Assembly (NCBI GenBank): GCA_035308365.1
Contig: DATGGU010000115.1
Location: 1-11,751, forward strand
From: PALSA-505 sp035308365
GTDB taxonomy: Bacteria; Actinomycetota; Actinomycetes; Streptosporangiales; Streptosporangiaceae
DNA: 11,751 bases
Direction of reading: 5' to 3'
Shown: positions 1 through 5,300 of the stretch, one piece after another
How the letters are laid out: the number at the start of each line of letters is the position of its first letter
Position numbering within the stretch: the stretch's first letter is position 1
Position numbers and translations under genes: made by a program
Notes under the pieces: generated by a model
What the model was told of the DNA's origin: nothing
Seen by the model: the letters and a program-made list of their open reading frames with translations, nothing else
The model's database searches: none

Positions 1-138
1 GTCACCGCGGCCGGGCTGTCCGAGCAAGCCGAAGAAGCCCGCCGCCGCACCGTCGGCGAGGGCCGCCACGAAGCCGCGGCCAAGATAGCCGAGGCGATCG
101 CGGAAAGCCCGGAAGCAGAAGGAAGCGTGATCGCATGA
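1..138 (+). CDS. C-terminal end of an unidentified protein (partial)
   Basis: An open frame enters the window from the left and ends at a TGA at 136-138, giving 45 visible residues. Codons mostly end in G or C, as in the genes that follow, so I read it as coding. The visible tail is rich in Ala, Glu and Arg and looks helical and hydrophilic, with no membrane segment and no motif that I recognise. The next gene, an OppC-like permease, starts 46 bp later on the same strand. The cut gene may therefore belong to the same transporter operon, for example as its ATP-binding or other soluble subunit, but that is inference from position only. The family cannot be assigned from this fragment. Confidence 0.6.
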   Translation, partial: VTAAGLSEQAEEARRRTVGEGRHEAAAKIAEAIAESPEAEGSVIA

Positions 139-184
139 CCAGCCCCCACCACGGGGCGCCATCCGCGACGGCGAGGGAGCCACG

Positions 185-1207
185 ATGAGCGTCACCGAGC
201 TTGAGTTCCAGGCACAGTCCGCCGCGGGGCCGGTTCAGGCGATCGAAGGTCGCAGCCAGTGGCGGCTCACCTGGCGCCGGCTGCTGCACGACCGGATGGC
301 CATCGCCTCCGGAATCGTCATCGTGATCGTGGTAGGGCTCGCCCTCGCGGCCCCGCTGTTCGCCAGGCTCACCGGGCATGGCCCCAACCAGCTCTTCCCC
401 AACACCGGCCTGTCCGTCAACGGGATCCCGGTCGGGCCGGGCCACAACTTCTGGCTCGGCACCGACGAGCAGGGCCGCGACCTGTTCGTGCGGATCCTCT
501 ATGGGGCGCGGATCTCGCTGTTCGTCGGTGTGGTCACCACCGCGATAGCCACCGTGGCCGGGGTGGGGATAGGCCTCGTCGCCGGGTACTTCGGCGGCTG
601 GATCGACACGGTGCTGGCCAGGTTCATCGACGCCGTGCTCGCATTCCCCTACGTCGTGCTCGCGCTCGCCCTGGCCGTCGTGCTCGGGCCCAGCCTGCCG
701 GTGGTGGTCGGGGTGATCGCGTTCTTCTCCTGGGCCGGCATCTCCCGGATCGTCCGGGGCCAGACGCTGTCCATCAAGGAGAGGGAGTACGTCGAGTCGG
801 CCCGGTCGATCGGGGCGAGCCCGTGGCGGATCATGGTCATCGACATCCTGCCGAACCTGCTCGCGCCGGTGCTCGTGCTGGCCACGCTGTCCATCCCGAC
901 CGCGATCGTGTTCGAGGCCACCCTGTCCTACCTCGGCCTGGGAATCCAGCCACCGACCGCGAGCTGGGGCAACATACTCGCCGGGGCGCAGAACTACTAC
1001 AACGTCGCCTGGTGGTACCTGATCTTCCCCGCGCTCGCGCTGCTGATCACCACGCTCGCGTTCAACCTGCTCGGCGACGGCATCAGGGACGCCATGGACC
1101 CGCGCACCGAGCGGCTGTTCGCCGCCGACACCGCGCGCCGCAGGCTCCGCCGCAGCAAACCGGCCAAGGCCGGCGGCGCTGGCACCGCCGACGTCGCGGG
1201 AGCGTGA
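185..1207 (+). CDS. Dipeptide/oligopeptide ABC transporter permease, OppC/DppC-like
   Basis: A 340-residue inner-membrane subunit of a peptide-type (or nickel/sugar-oligomer type) ABC importer. The N-terminal segment before the first membrane helix (about residues 38-60) fits the OppC N-terminal family. The motif GTDEQGRDLFVRILYGAR at 92-109 is diagnostic of OppC/DppC. Several further hydrophobic segments follow, and the EAA loop that docks on the ATPase lies at about 201-230 (EYVESARSIGASPW). The C-terminal tail after about residue 310 is basic, then Ala/Gly-rich, and is probably cytoplasmic. The start is the ATG at 185 with GAGGGAG about 6 nt upstream. An OppB-like permease follows after 6 nt, so the two are co-transcribed and presumably form a heterodimeric channel. 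OppB usually precedes OppC; here the order is reversed. The substrate cannot be deduced, and no binding protein or ATPase gene is recognisable in the window. Confidence 0.93.
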   Translation: MSVTELEFQAQSAAGPVQAIEGRSQWRLTWRRLLHDRMAIASGIVIVIVVGLALAAPLFARLTGHGPNQLFPNTGLSVNGIPVGPGHNFWLGTDEQGRDLFVRILYGARISLFVGVVTTAIATVAGVGIGLVAGYFGGWIDTVLARFIDAVLAFPYVVLALALAVVLGPSLPVVVGVIAFFSWAGISRIVRGQTLSIKEREYVESARSIGASPWRIMVIDILPNLLAPVLVLATLSIPTAIVFEATLSYLGLGIQPPTASWGNILAGAQNYYNVAWWYLIFPALALLITTLAFNLLGDGIRDAMDPRTERLFAADTARRRLRRSKPAKAGGAGTADVAGA

Positions 1208-1213
1208 GCAGCC

Positions 1214-2179
1214 ATGGCATTCGGCCGCTTCCTCATCCGCCGCCTGCTGAGCGGGATCGTCGTCCTGTGGGTGGTCAGCCTCGCCGCGTTCCTGCTGTTC
1301 TTCGCCCGGCCACACAACACGGTCGCCCGTGAGCTGGCCGGCCGGGCAGCCACCCCGCAGACGCTGCAGCTCGTCAACAAGGAGCTCGGCCTCAACGATC
1401 CGATCACCGTGCAGTACGGGCATTTCCTCGACCGGCTCGTGCACGGCGACCTGGGATACTCCTTCCTTGACGGCGAGTCGGTGAACACGATCATCGCCCA
1501 GGACCTGCCGCGGACCGCCTCGCTGGTCGCTGGCGCCATGGTGCTCTGGCTGGTCGTCGGCCTCGGCGTCGGCATCCTCAGCGCAACCAGGGCCCGCAGC
1601 CTGTTCGACCGGCTGGCCACCATCGGTGTGCTCGGGGGCATCTCCATGCCCACGTTCGTGCTCGGCCAGCTCCTGCTGATCGGCGTCTTCCTCCAGCTCA
1701 ACCGGCACGGTTTCACCTGGGTACAGAACGGCTACGAGGGCCCGTCGCAGAGCATCATCGGCTGGGCCGGGCACATGATCCTGCCCTGGATCACGCTGGC
1801 CACCGTGTCCGCCGCCGTCTACTCCCGGCTGTCCCGCGGCTCGCTGCTCGACACGCTCGGCGAGGACTACATCCGCACGGCCAGATCCAAGGGCCTGTCG
1901 GAGCGCCGGGTCGTCTTCAAGCACGCGGTCCGCGCCGCCCTCACCCCGGTCGTCTCCCAGCTCGGCATCGACGTCGGCACCCTGCTCGGCGGCGTGGTCG
2001 TCACCGAGAGCGTGTTCAGCATCGGCGGCATCGGCCAGGACTCGGTGCAGGCGATCGTCCAGGGCAACCTCCCAGTGATCATCGGCTTCGTCCTGCTCGC
2101 CGCCCTGTTCGTGGTCGTCGCGAACCTCATCGTCGACATCGTCTACTCCCTGCTGGATCCGAGGGTGCGCCTGGTCTGA
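1214..2179 (+). CDS. Dipeptide/oligopeptide ABC transporter permease, OppB/DppB-like
   Basis: A 321-residue membrane subunit, the partner of the preceding OppC-like permease. It opens with the usual OppB start (a basic stretch, then a membrane helix at about residues 11-30). A periplasmic segment follows, with the family pattern LVNKELGLNDPITVQYG at 53-69 and the GDLGYSF motif at 78-84. Membrane helices lie at about 104-124, 136-161, 186-203, 250-266 and 287-312. The EAA loop is at about 218-248 (DYIRTARSKGLSERRVV), and the C-terminal DPRVRL is typical. The length matches the family (about 310-340). The ATG at 1214 is preceded by GGGAG 11 nt away, a loose but plausible ribosome binding site. 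The gene ends the operon: the next gene is on the opposite strand and converges on it 30 bp later. ATPase subunits must be encoded elsewhere, possibly upstream of the window. Confidence 0.93.
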   Translation: MAFGRFLIRRLLSGIVVLWVVSLAAFLLFFARPHNTVARELAGRAATPQTLQLVNKELGLNDPITVQYGHFLDRLVHGDLGYSFLDGESVNTIIAQDLPRTASLVAGAMVLWLVVGLGVGILSATRARSLFDRLATIGVLGGISMPTFVLGQLLLIGVFLQLNRHGFTWVQNGYEGPSQSIIGWAGHMILPWITLATVSAAVYSRLSRGSLLDTLGEDYIRTARSKGLSERRVVFKHAVRAALTPVVSQLGIDVGTLLGGVVVTESVFSIGGIGQDSVQAIVQGNLPVIIGFVLLAALFVVVANLIVDIVYSLLDPRVRLV

Positions 2180-2216
2180 CCGCGACGTGCCTTCCCAGCA
2201 TCGGCCCGATCAGACC
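2173..2216. other. Inverted repeat spanning two convergent stop codons
   Basis: The 7-bp arms GGTCTGA (2173-2179) and TCAGACC (2210-2216) are perfect reverse complements separated by 30 bp. Each arm includes the stop codon of one of the two converging genes (OppB-like on plus, GHKL ATPase on minus). The gap also holds a small dyad ATCGG-C-CCGAT at 2200-2210. A long-loop hairpin of this kind could help separate the two transcripts, but there is no T-tract, so calling it a terminator would be speculative. Confidence 0.35.
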
Positions 2217-2668
2217 TCGAACCACGTCTTCGTACCCGCGCCCCAGATCACGGCGTCCCATTTGGTGGCCAGTGCTGCCACCAGTTGCAGCCCGTATCCG
2301 TCCTCGCTGTCCCCATCCACGTCGTTGCGCAGATGTGGGTGGCTGGTCACGCAGCCTTGGTCGATGACCTCGACACGTGCCGCGTGACCAACGTCGAGGA
2401 CAGCCAGCGTGAACATGCCGCCATGCTCCCCGCTGCGTGTGTGCTGGATGGTATTGGTGATCATCTCGGTGGTCATGAGACGAATGTCGTCGACGGCCGG
2501 ATGACTGGTCAGAAGGCTCCCAACCAGTGCCCGTAGCGCCGGTACTACTTCTGGCCGCCCTGGAACCACAGCCACAGCCATGATGTGACCGTCCGCATTC
2601 ACACGATCGATGTGGGCAAGCACTCCACCTATCGATGAGGCATCCATCCGGACACGGTGCGGCCTCAC
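2210..2668 (-). CDS. GHKL-type ATP-binding protein (RsbW/anti-sigma-like, HATPase_c_2)
   Basis: A 152-residue single-domain protein with the Bergerat ATP-binding fold of the histidine-kinase-like ATPases common in actinomycetes. The N box is at 65-78 (LMTTEMITNTIQHT, with E68 and N72). The G1 box is at 99-106 (VEVIDQGC, with D103 and G105), the G2 box at 124-129 (GYGLQL), and the closing strand ends in KTWFEV. No histidine phosphoacceptor or sensor domain is present, which fits an RsbW/SpoIIAB-like serine kinase or anti-sigma type. The start is chosen at the GTG at 2668 because it overlaps the TGA of the upstream oxygenase gene in a GTGA, implying translational coupling. ATG alternatives lie at 2647 and 2581, and the latter gives the more usual short N-terminus. 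No sigma factor or anti-anti-sigma gene is adjacent, so its partner is unknown. The gene belongs to the less GC-rich accessory block. Confidence 0.82.
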   Translation of the reverse strand: MRPHRVRMDASSIGGVLAHIDRVNADGHIMAVAVVPGRPEVVPALRALVGSLLTSHPAVDDIRLMTTEMITNTIQHTRSGEHGGMFTLAVLDVGHAARVEVIDQGCVTSHPHLRNDVDGDSEDGYGLQLVAALATKWDAVIWGAGTKTWFEV

Positions 2669-3465
2669 GCGGCCTCACTCGCCACTTGCGAGACGTCGAT
2701 ACCGGCTGCGATGACGAAGCCGGGAGCGAGAGGAATATGGGGGTCCCCAAGGGCGCGTAGAAACCGCCGGTCGCCCGAGAAACCCGTACGAGCATGCAGC
2801 CAGCGATGATTGTCCACCAAGTAGCCCTGGCCCGTGGTGAGTGTGAGGCGGTGCTGGTGACGACTGATCGCATCTCTGAGGTACGGGACATACGGCGCGA
2901 CTACCGGACTCCAGTGGGCGAGGTCGTCTTGGCGTAGGCGAATGCTGAGACGCCCGCCTGGGTGCACGGTGAACACCTGCGTTGCATGGCCATTGCCGGC
3001 GCCGAAGTAGGCCGTTCGTGGCTGCGACAACTTCACAGCGGCTTCCTGGGATTGTACGGAGAGGTCCGCGTGCAGTCGCTGCCCATCGATCAAGAGGCAT
3101 TCGCCTCCTCTGTCCGCTGGACGCTCGCAGACCAGCATCATCAGGCGTGGCGGCTCGGGCAGGCTGCTGCCATCGGTATGCGGAAGCAGTTCTCCCCGGC
3201 CCAAACCTGAGTAGCCGGTGAGATCACGCAAACGTGGGATGTCGCGGATTGTGGTCAAGCCATCGGGATCGCTGTCTCTGTGAGCTGTCATCGCCATGAC
3301 ACTCGAAGCGAAGGCAATAATCTCGTTACGCCTGGCCAAGCCACCGAAGGTAACCAGTCCGGCGTCGCGAAGCCGCTGAACAACTGTGGCCTCCGCCGCC
3401 GGCTCAGCGAGGTCAACGTAATACTCCGTGAACAGCCCTGCAGATTGATCGGCGGCTCGGCACAT
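2665..3465 (-). CDS. TauD/TfdA-family Fe(II)/2-oxoglutarate-dependent oxygenase
   Basis: A 266-residue cytosolic enzyme of the TauD/TfdA (clavaminate synthase-like) fold. These enzymes use Fe(II), O2 and 2-oxoglutarate to hydroxylate or otherwise oxidise small molecules. The iron-binding HxD is in LLPHTDGSSLPEPP at 93-106 (H96, D98). The distal histidine is probably H224 in NHRWLHARTGF, and R234 in GDRRFLRAL lies where the family binds the 2-oxoglutarate carboxylate. The triad therefore looks intact. The N-terminal region includes a VQRLRDAGLVTF segment typical of the family. The start is the ATG at 3465, with AAGGAG about 7 nt upstream on the minus strand. Its TGA overlaps the GTG of the GHKL ATPase gene by 4 nt, so the two are one transcript. 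It diverges from the Nudix/XRE pair. The substrate is unknown; tailoring of a secondary metabolite or conversion of a small signal are both possible. Confidence 0.88.
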   Translation of the reverse strand: MCRAADQSAGLFTEYYVDLAEPAAEATVVQRLRDAGLVTFGGLARRNEIIAFASSVMAMTAHRDSDPDGLTTIRDIPRLRDLTGYSGLGRGELLPHTDGSSLPEPPRLMMLVCERPADRGGECLLIDGQRLHADLSVQSQEAAVKLSQPRTAYFGAGNGHATQVFTVHPGGRLSIRLRQDDLAHWSPVVAPYVPYLRDAISRHQHRLTLTTGQGYLVDNHRWLHARTGFSGDRRFLRALGDPHIPLAPGFVIAAGIDVSQVASEAA

Positions 3466-3481
3466 CTCGGACTCCTTTCCG

Positions 3482-3495
3482 GGACAGGTGTGTCC
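3482..3495. promoter_or_regulatory. Dyad GGACA-N4-TGTCC, candidate operator
   Basis: A perfect 5-bp inverted repeat with a 4-bp spacer lies 17-30 nt upstream of the oxygenase start codon, where it would overlap that gene's leader or promoter. A related dyad lies about 44 bp away in the same divergent gap. The shared GACA/TGTC core suggests one protein could bind both, and the XRE regulator encoded by the rightward transcript is the obvious candidate. This is inference. Confidence 0.4.
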
Positions 3496-3525
3496 ACTGT
3501 CGGGTGCCGCGCGTCTCCGGTAAAG

Positions 3526-3538
3526 CGACAGATTGTCG
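3526..3538. promoter_or_regulatory. Dyad CGACA-N3-TGTCG, candidate operator
   Basis: A second perfect 5-bp inverted repeat, with a 3-bp spacer, sits in the middle of the 164-bp gap between the divergent oxygenase and Nudix genes. Its centre is about four helical turns from the dyad at 3482-3495, and both share GACA/TGTC half-sites. I could not find convincing -35/-10 hexamers in the gap. TACGTT at 3585-3590 is only a weak -10 candidate for the rightward genes. Confidence 0.4.
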
Positions 3539-3629
3539 ATCGGGACTATTCACCCATCCTGGGGAGATACGGGGTGCCCGCTGCTACGTTGAAATTCTGG
3601 GGAGTATCCGCAGCCGGACAAGGACTCGT

Positions 3630-4067
3630 ATGACTCGCGAACCGCCCACCTGGCCCGTATCCGTGAAAGGTGTCGCCCTGGATACCCGTCTCCGGGTGGT
3701 GCTGCTGAAGAACGAGCGACAGGAGTGGGAGCTTCCCGGCGGACGGTTGGAGATCGGTGACAGCACAGCCGGGATCCCTGGAGACGACAGCCCCGAGCAC
3801 GCACTCGAACGCGAGATCCTGGAAGAGACCGGCTGGGCAGTCAGAGCAGGTCCGCTCATCCCCAGCGGGACCTGGATCTACGAGCCCATCCCAGGCAGGC
3901 GCGTCCTGATCATCACCTACGGCTGCACCCTGCTGACCCCCCGACGCACACCGGTCGTCAGTCATGAGCACAAACAGATCGGCCTGTTCTCCGCTGGCGA
4001 AGTAGATGGGTTGACCATGCCACAGGGCTACAAGCAGTCCATTGCCGCCTGGTTCCGGCGAGTGTAA
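3630..4067 (+). CDS. Nudix hydrolase
   Basis: A 145-residue hydrolase of nucleoside diphosphates linked to another moiety. The Nudix signature is present but interrupted. PGGRLEIGD at 36-44 is followed by an insert of about nine residues (STAGIPGDD) before SPEHALEREILEETGW at 54-69, which carries the metal-binding REILEE core (E62, E65, E66). The C-terminal part ends in PQGYKQSIAAWF, a pattern seen at the end of several actinomycete Nudix proteins. The ATG at 3630 is chosen because AAGGA lies 5 nt upstream. A longer in-frame start (GTG at 3504) would add 42 residues with no family resemblance and would run through the probable operator region. The XRE regulator gene starts 2 nt after its stop, so the pair is one operon. 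The substrate cannot be predicted (an oxidised nucleotide, ADP-ribose or a sugar nucleotide are all possible). Confidence 0.87.
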   Translation: MTREPPTWPVSVKGVALDTRLRVVLLKNERQEWELPGGRLEIGDSTAGIPGDDSPEHALEREILEETGWAVRAGPLIPSGTWIYEPIPGRRVLIITYGCTLLTPRRTPVVSHEHKQIGLFSAGEVDGLTMPQGYKQSIAAWFRRV

Positions 4068-4069
4068 CC

Positions 4070-5263
4070 ATGACCAGAGACCCAGCCGACAACAATGAAG
4101 CCGGGAATGCCCTCTCCACGAAGCCGTCGGTTCGGCGTGTGGACTGGCATTGGGCAACTCCGCGGGCTCAAGTCATTCTCACTGCCGGAGACCTGGGTTC
4201 CATTCTTCGGTTCTACCGAACGATCAATGGTCTGAATCAGACCCAGCTCGGCAGCATTCTCGGCTACGACAAGACATACATCTCCGCTCTTGAAGTTGGC
4301 AGGCGGACGCTCGATGACGTAGGCTCCCGCCGTCGCGTGTGCGACCTTCTGCGGCTCCCACCCCACGTCCTGGGAATCACCGACCCAGCCGACAGCGATC
4401 ACCGCGCGATGCTTCAGTTCGGCGAATCCACTATCCGCCTCGCCGAAATCGCCCGCCAGTCTGGCCACGCCTCCGAAGCAGTAGCCGAATTGTGGCCACT
4501 GGCCGCCCGGCTAGAAGCGCGTGTTGCTGACGGGCATGTGGAACGAGACGTGCTCCGCCTGCTTGCACGGACCCGGATCGGCTTGGGTGTCGCGCTGGGC
4601 AATGTGCTCCCCGAGGAACAGCTGAGCACCGCCGCTCATTGGACCGCGAAAGGTCTCGAACTGGCGAGGCATCTCAGCGATCCCGCGTTCAATTCCTATG
4701 CGCTGCGCATGCACGGCAACGAGCTTCGGAAGGCCAGCTTGCGCGGCGCTGCGGTCAGCCGCCTGAGCCAGGCCGCCGACATGGCCCGGGACTGTGCAGC
4801 CCGCGCAGCTACTCTTCCGCTCTTGGCGCGAGCAGCAGGTTCCATGGGGGATGCCGAACTGTTTGACCGAACGATGCTGGAGTGCCATGCGCTGCTTGAC
4901 CGGGTAGAACACACCAGCTTGGTGAACCCCTTCGCACTGCACGAGATTCAGTTGCGTGGCCTCGTTGCCACCAACCGCGCGGATTTGGCAGTACGGCTGG
5001 CCGGAAACGCTCCCACGGCCACAACGGTCGTGGCGCCTCAATGGCGTGTCATCGAGCTGATCACTGTCGCACACGTACAACTGCTGGCTAACGACCTCGG
5101 CGCGGCAAGGGAGTCTCTGGGCGCGGCAATTAGCGAAGCCGTTCTTCAGCGCCTCCCGCATCAGCTTCAGCGGGTCGTCAGGGTGGCAGGTGAGGTTGTT
5201 CCTGACATCCGCGTGGCGGCATCCCAGGCCGTGCAGCGGCTGCGCGACGAGATGTCTGCGTGA
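4070..5263 (+). CDS. XRE-family HTH transcriptional regulator with long helical C-terminal domain
   Basis: A 397-residue protein. After a 35-residue leader, a Cro/C1-type helix-turn-helix domain covers about residues 41-104, with the core NQTQLGSILGYDKTYISALE at 56-75. The remaining 290 residues are almost wholly helical, with Ala/Leu-rich repeated helix pairs resembling a TPR-like array. In related actinomycete regulators such arrays often bind a small ligand or a peptide. No membrane segment is seen. The ATG at 4070 is 2 nt after the Nudix stop, so translation is probably coupled to it. The GC content is lower than in the flanking opp and men genes. It is the only regulator in the divergent block, so it probably controls that block, perhaps through the GACA/TGTC dyads at 3482-3538. 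The pairing of an XRE regulator with a small GHKL ATPase recalls WhiJ/AbaA-type loci of Streptomyces, but the usual DUF397 partner is missing. Confidence 0.85.
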   Translation: MTRDPADNNEAGNALSTKPSVRRVDWHWATPRAQVILTAGDLGSILRFYRTINGLNQTQLGSILGYDKTYISALEVGRRTLDDVGSRRRVCDLLRLPPHVLGITDPADSDHRAMLQFGESTIRLAEIARQSGHASEAVAELWPLAARLEARVADGHVERDVLRLLARTRIGLGVALGNVLPEEQLSTAAHWTAKGLELARHLSDPAFNSYALRMHGNELRKASLRGAAVSRLSQAADMARDCAARAATLPLLARAAGSMGDAELFDRTMLECHALLDRVEHTSLVNPFALHEIQLRGLVATNRADLAVRLAGNAPTATTVVAPQWRVIELITVAHVQLLANDLGAARESLGAAISEAVLQRLPHQLQRVVRVAGEVVPDIRVAASQAVQRLRDEMSA

Positions 5264-5275
5264 GGACGAGATTCA

Positions 5276-5300
5276 CCCGGTGTTCTAGCCGGGCATTGTT
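5276..5300 (+). terminator. Weak terminator-like hairpin between converging XRE and menD genes
   Basis: CCCGG (5276-5280) and CCGGG (5289-5293) can form a 5-bp stem with an 8-nt loop, followed by CATTGTTT on the plus strand. It lies 13 nt after the XRE stop codon and overlaps the last codons of menD. The stem is short, so this is a weak call. Confidence 0.3.

Noticed and set aside
259..1332. 357-codon plus-strand frame inside the permease genes
   Set aside because: Arg/Ala/Pro/His-rich translation with no family resemblance; it is the shifted frame of the OppC-like gene.
2..1924. 640-codon open frame on the minus strand
   Set aside because: It lies antisense to the OppC and OppB permease genes; its product is low-complexity Gly/Asp/Glu/Arg/His-rich with no domain. 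It is a typical GC-rich shadow.
2127..2891. 254-codon minus-strand frame across the GHKL ATPase and oxygenase genes
   Set aside because: It is the shifted frame of two genes with clear family motifs; its own product is Arg/Ser/Gly/Cys-rich with no motif.
3504..3629. Longer Nudix start at the GTG at 3504
   Set aside because: The extra 42 residues show no Nudix resemblance, the region contains the probable operator dyad, and a good AAGGA site precedes the ATG at 3630.
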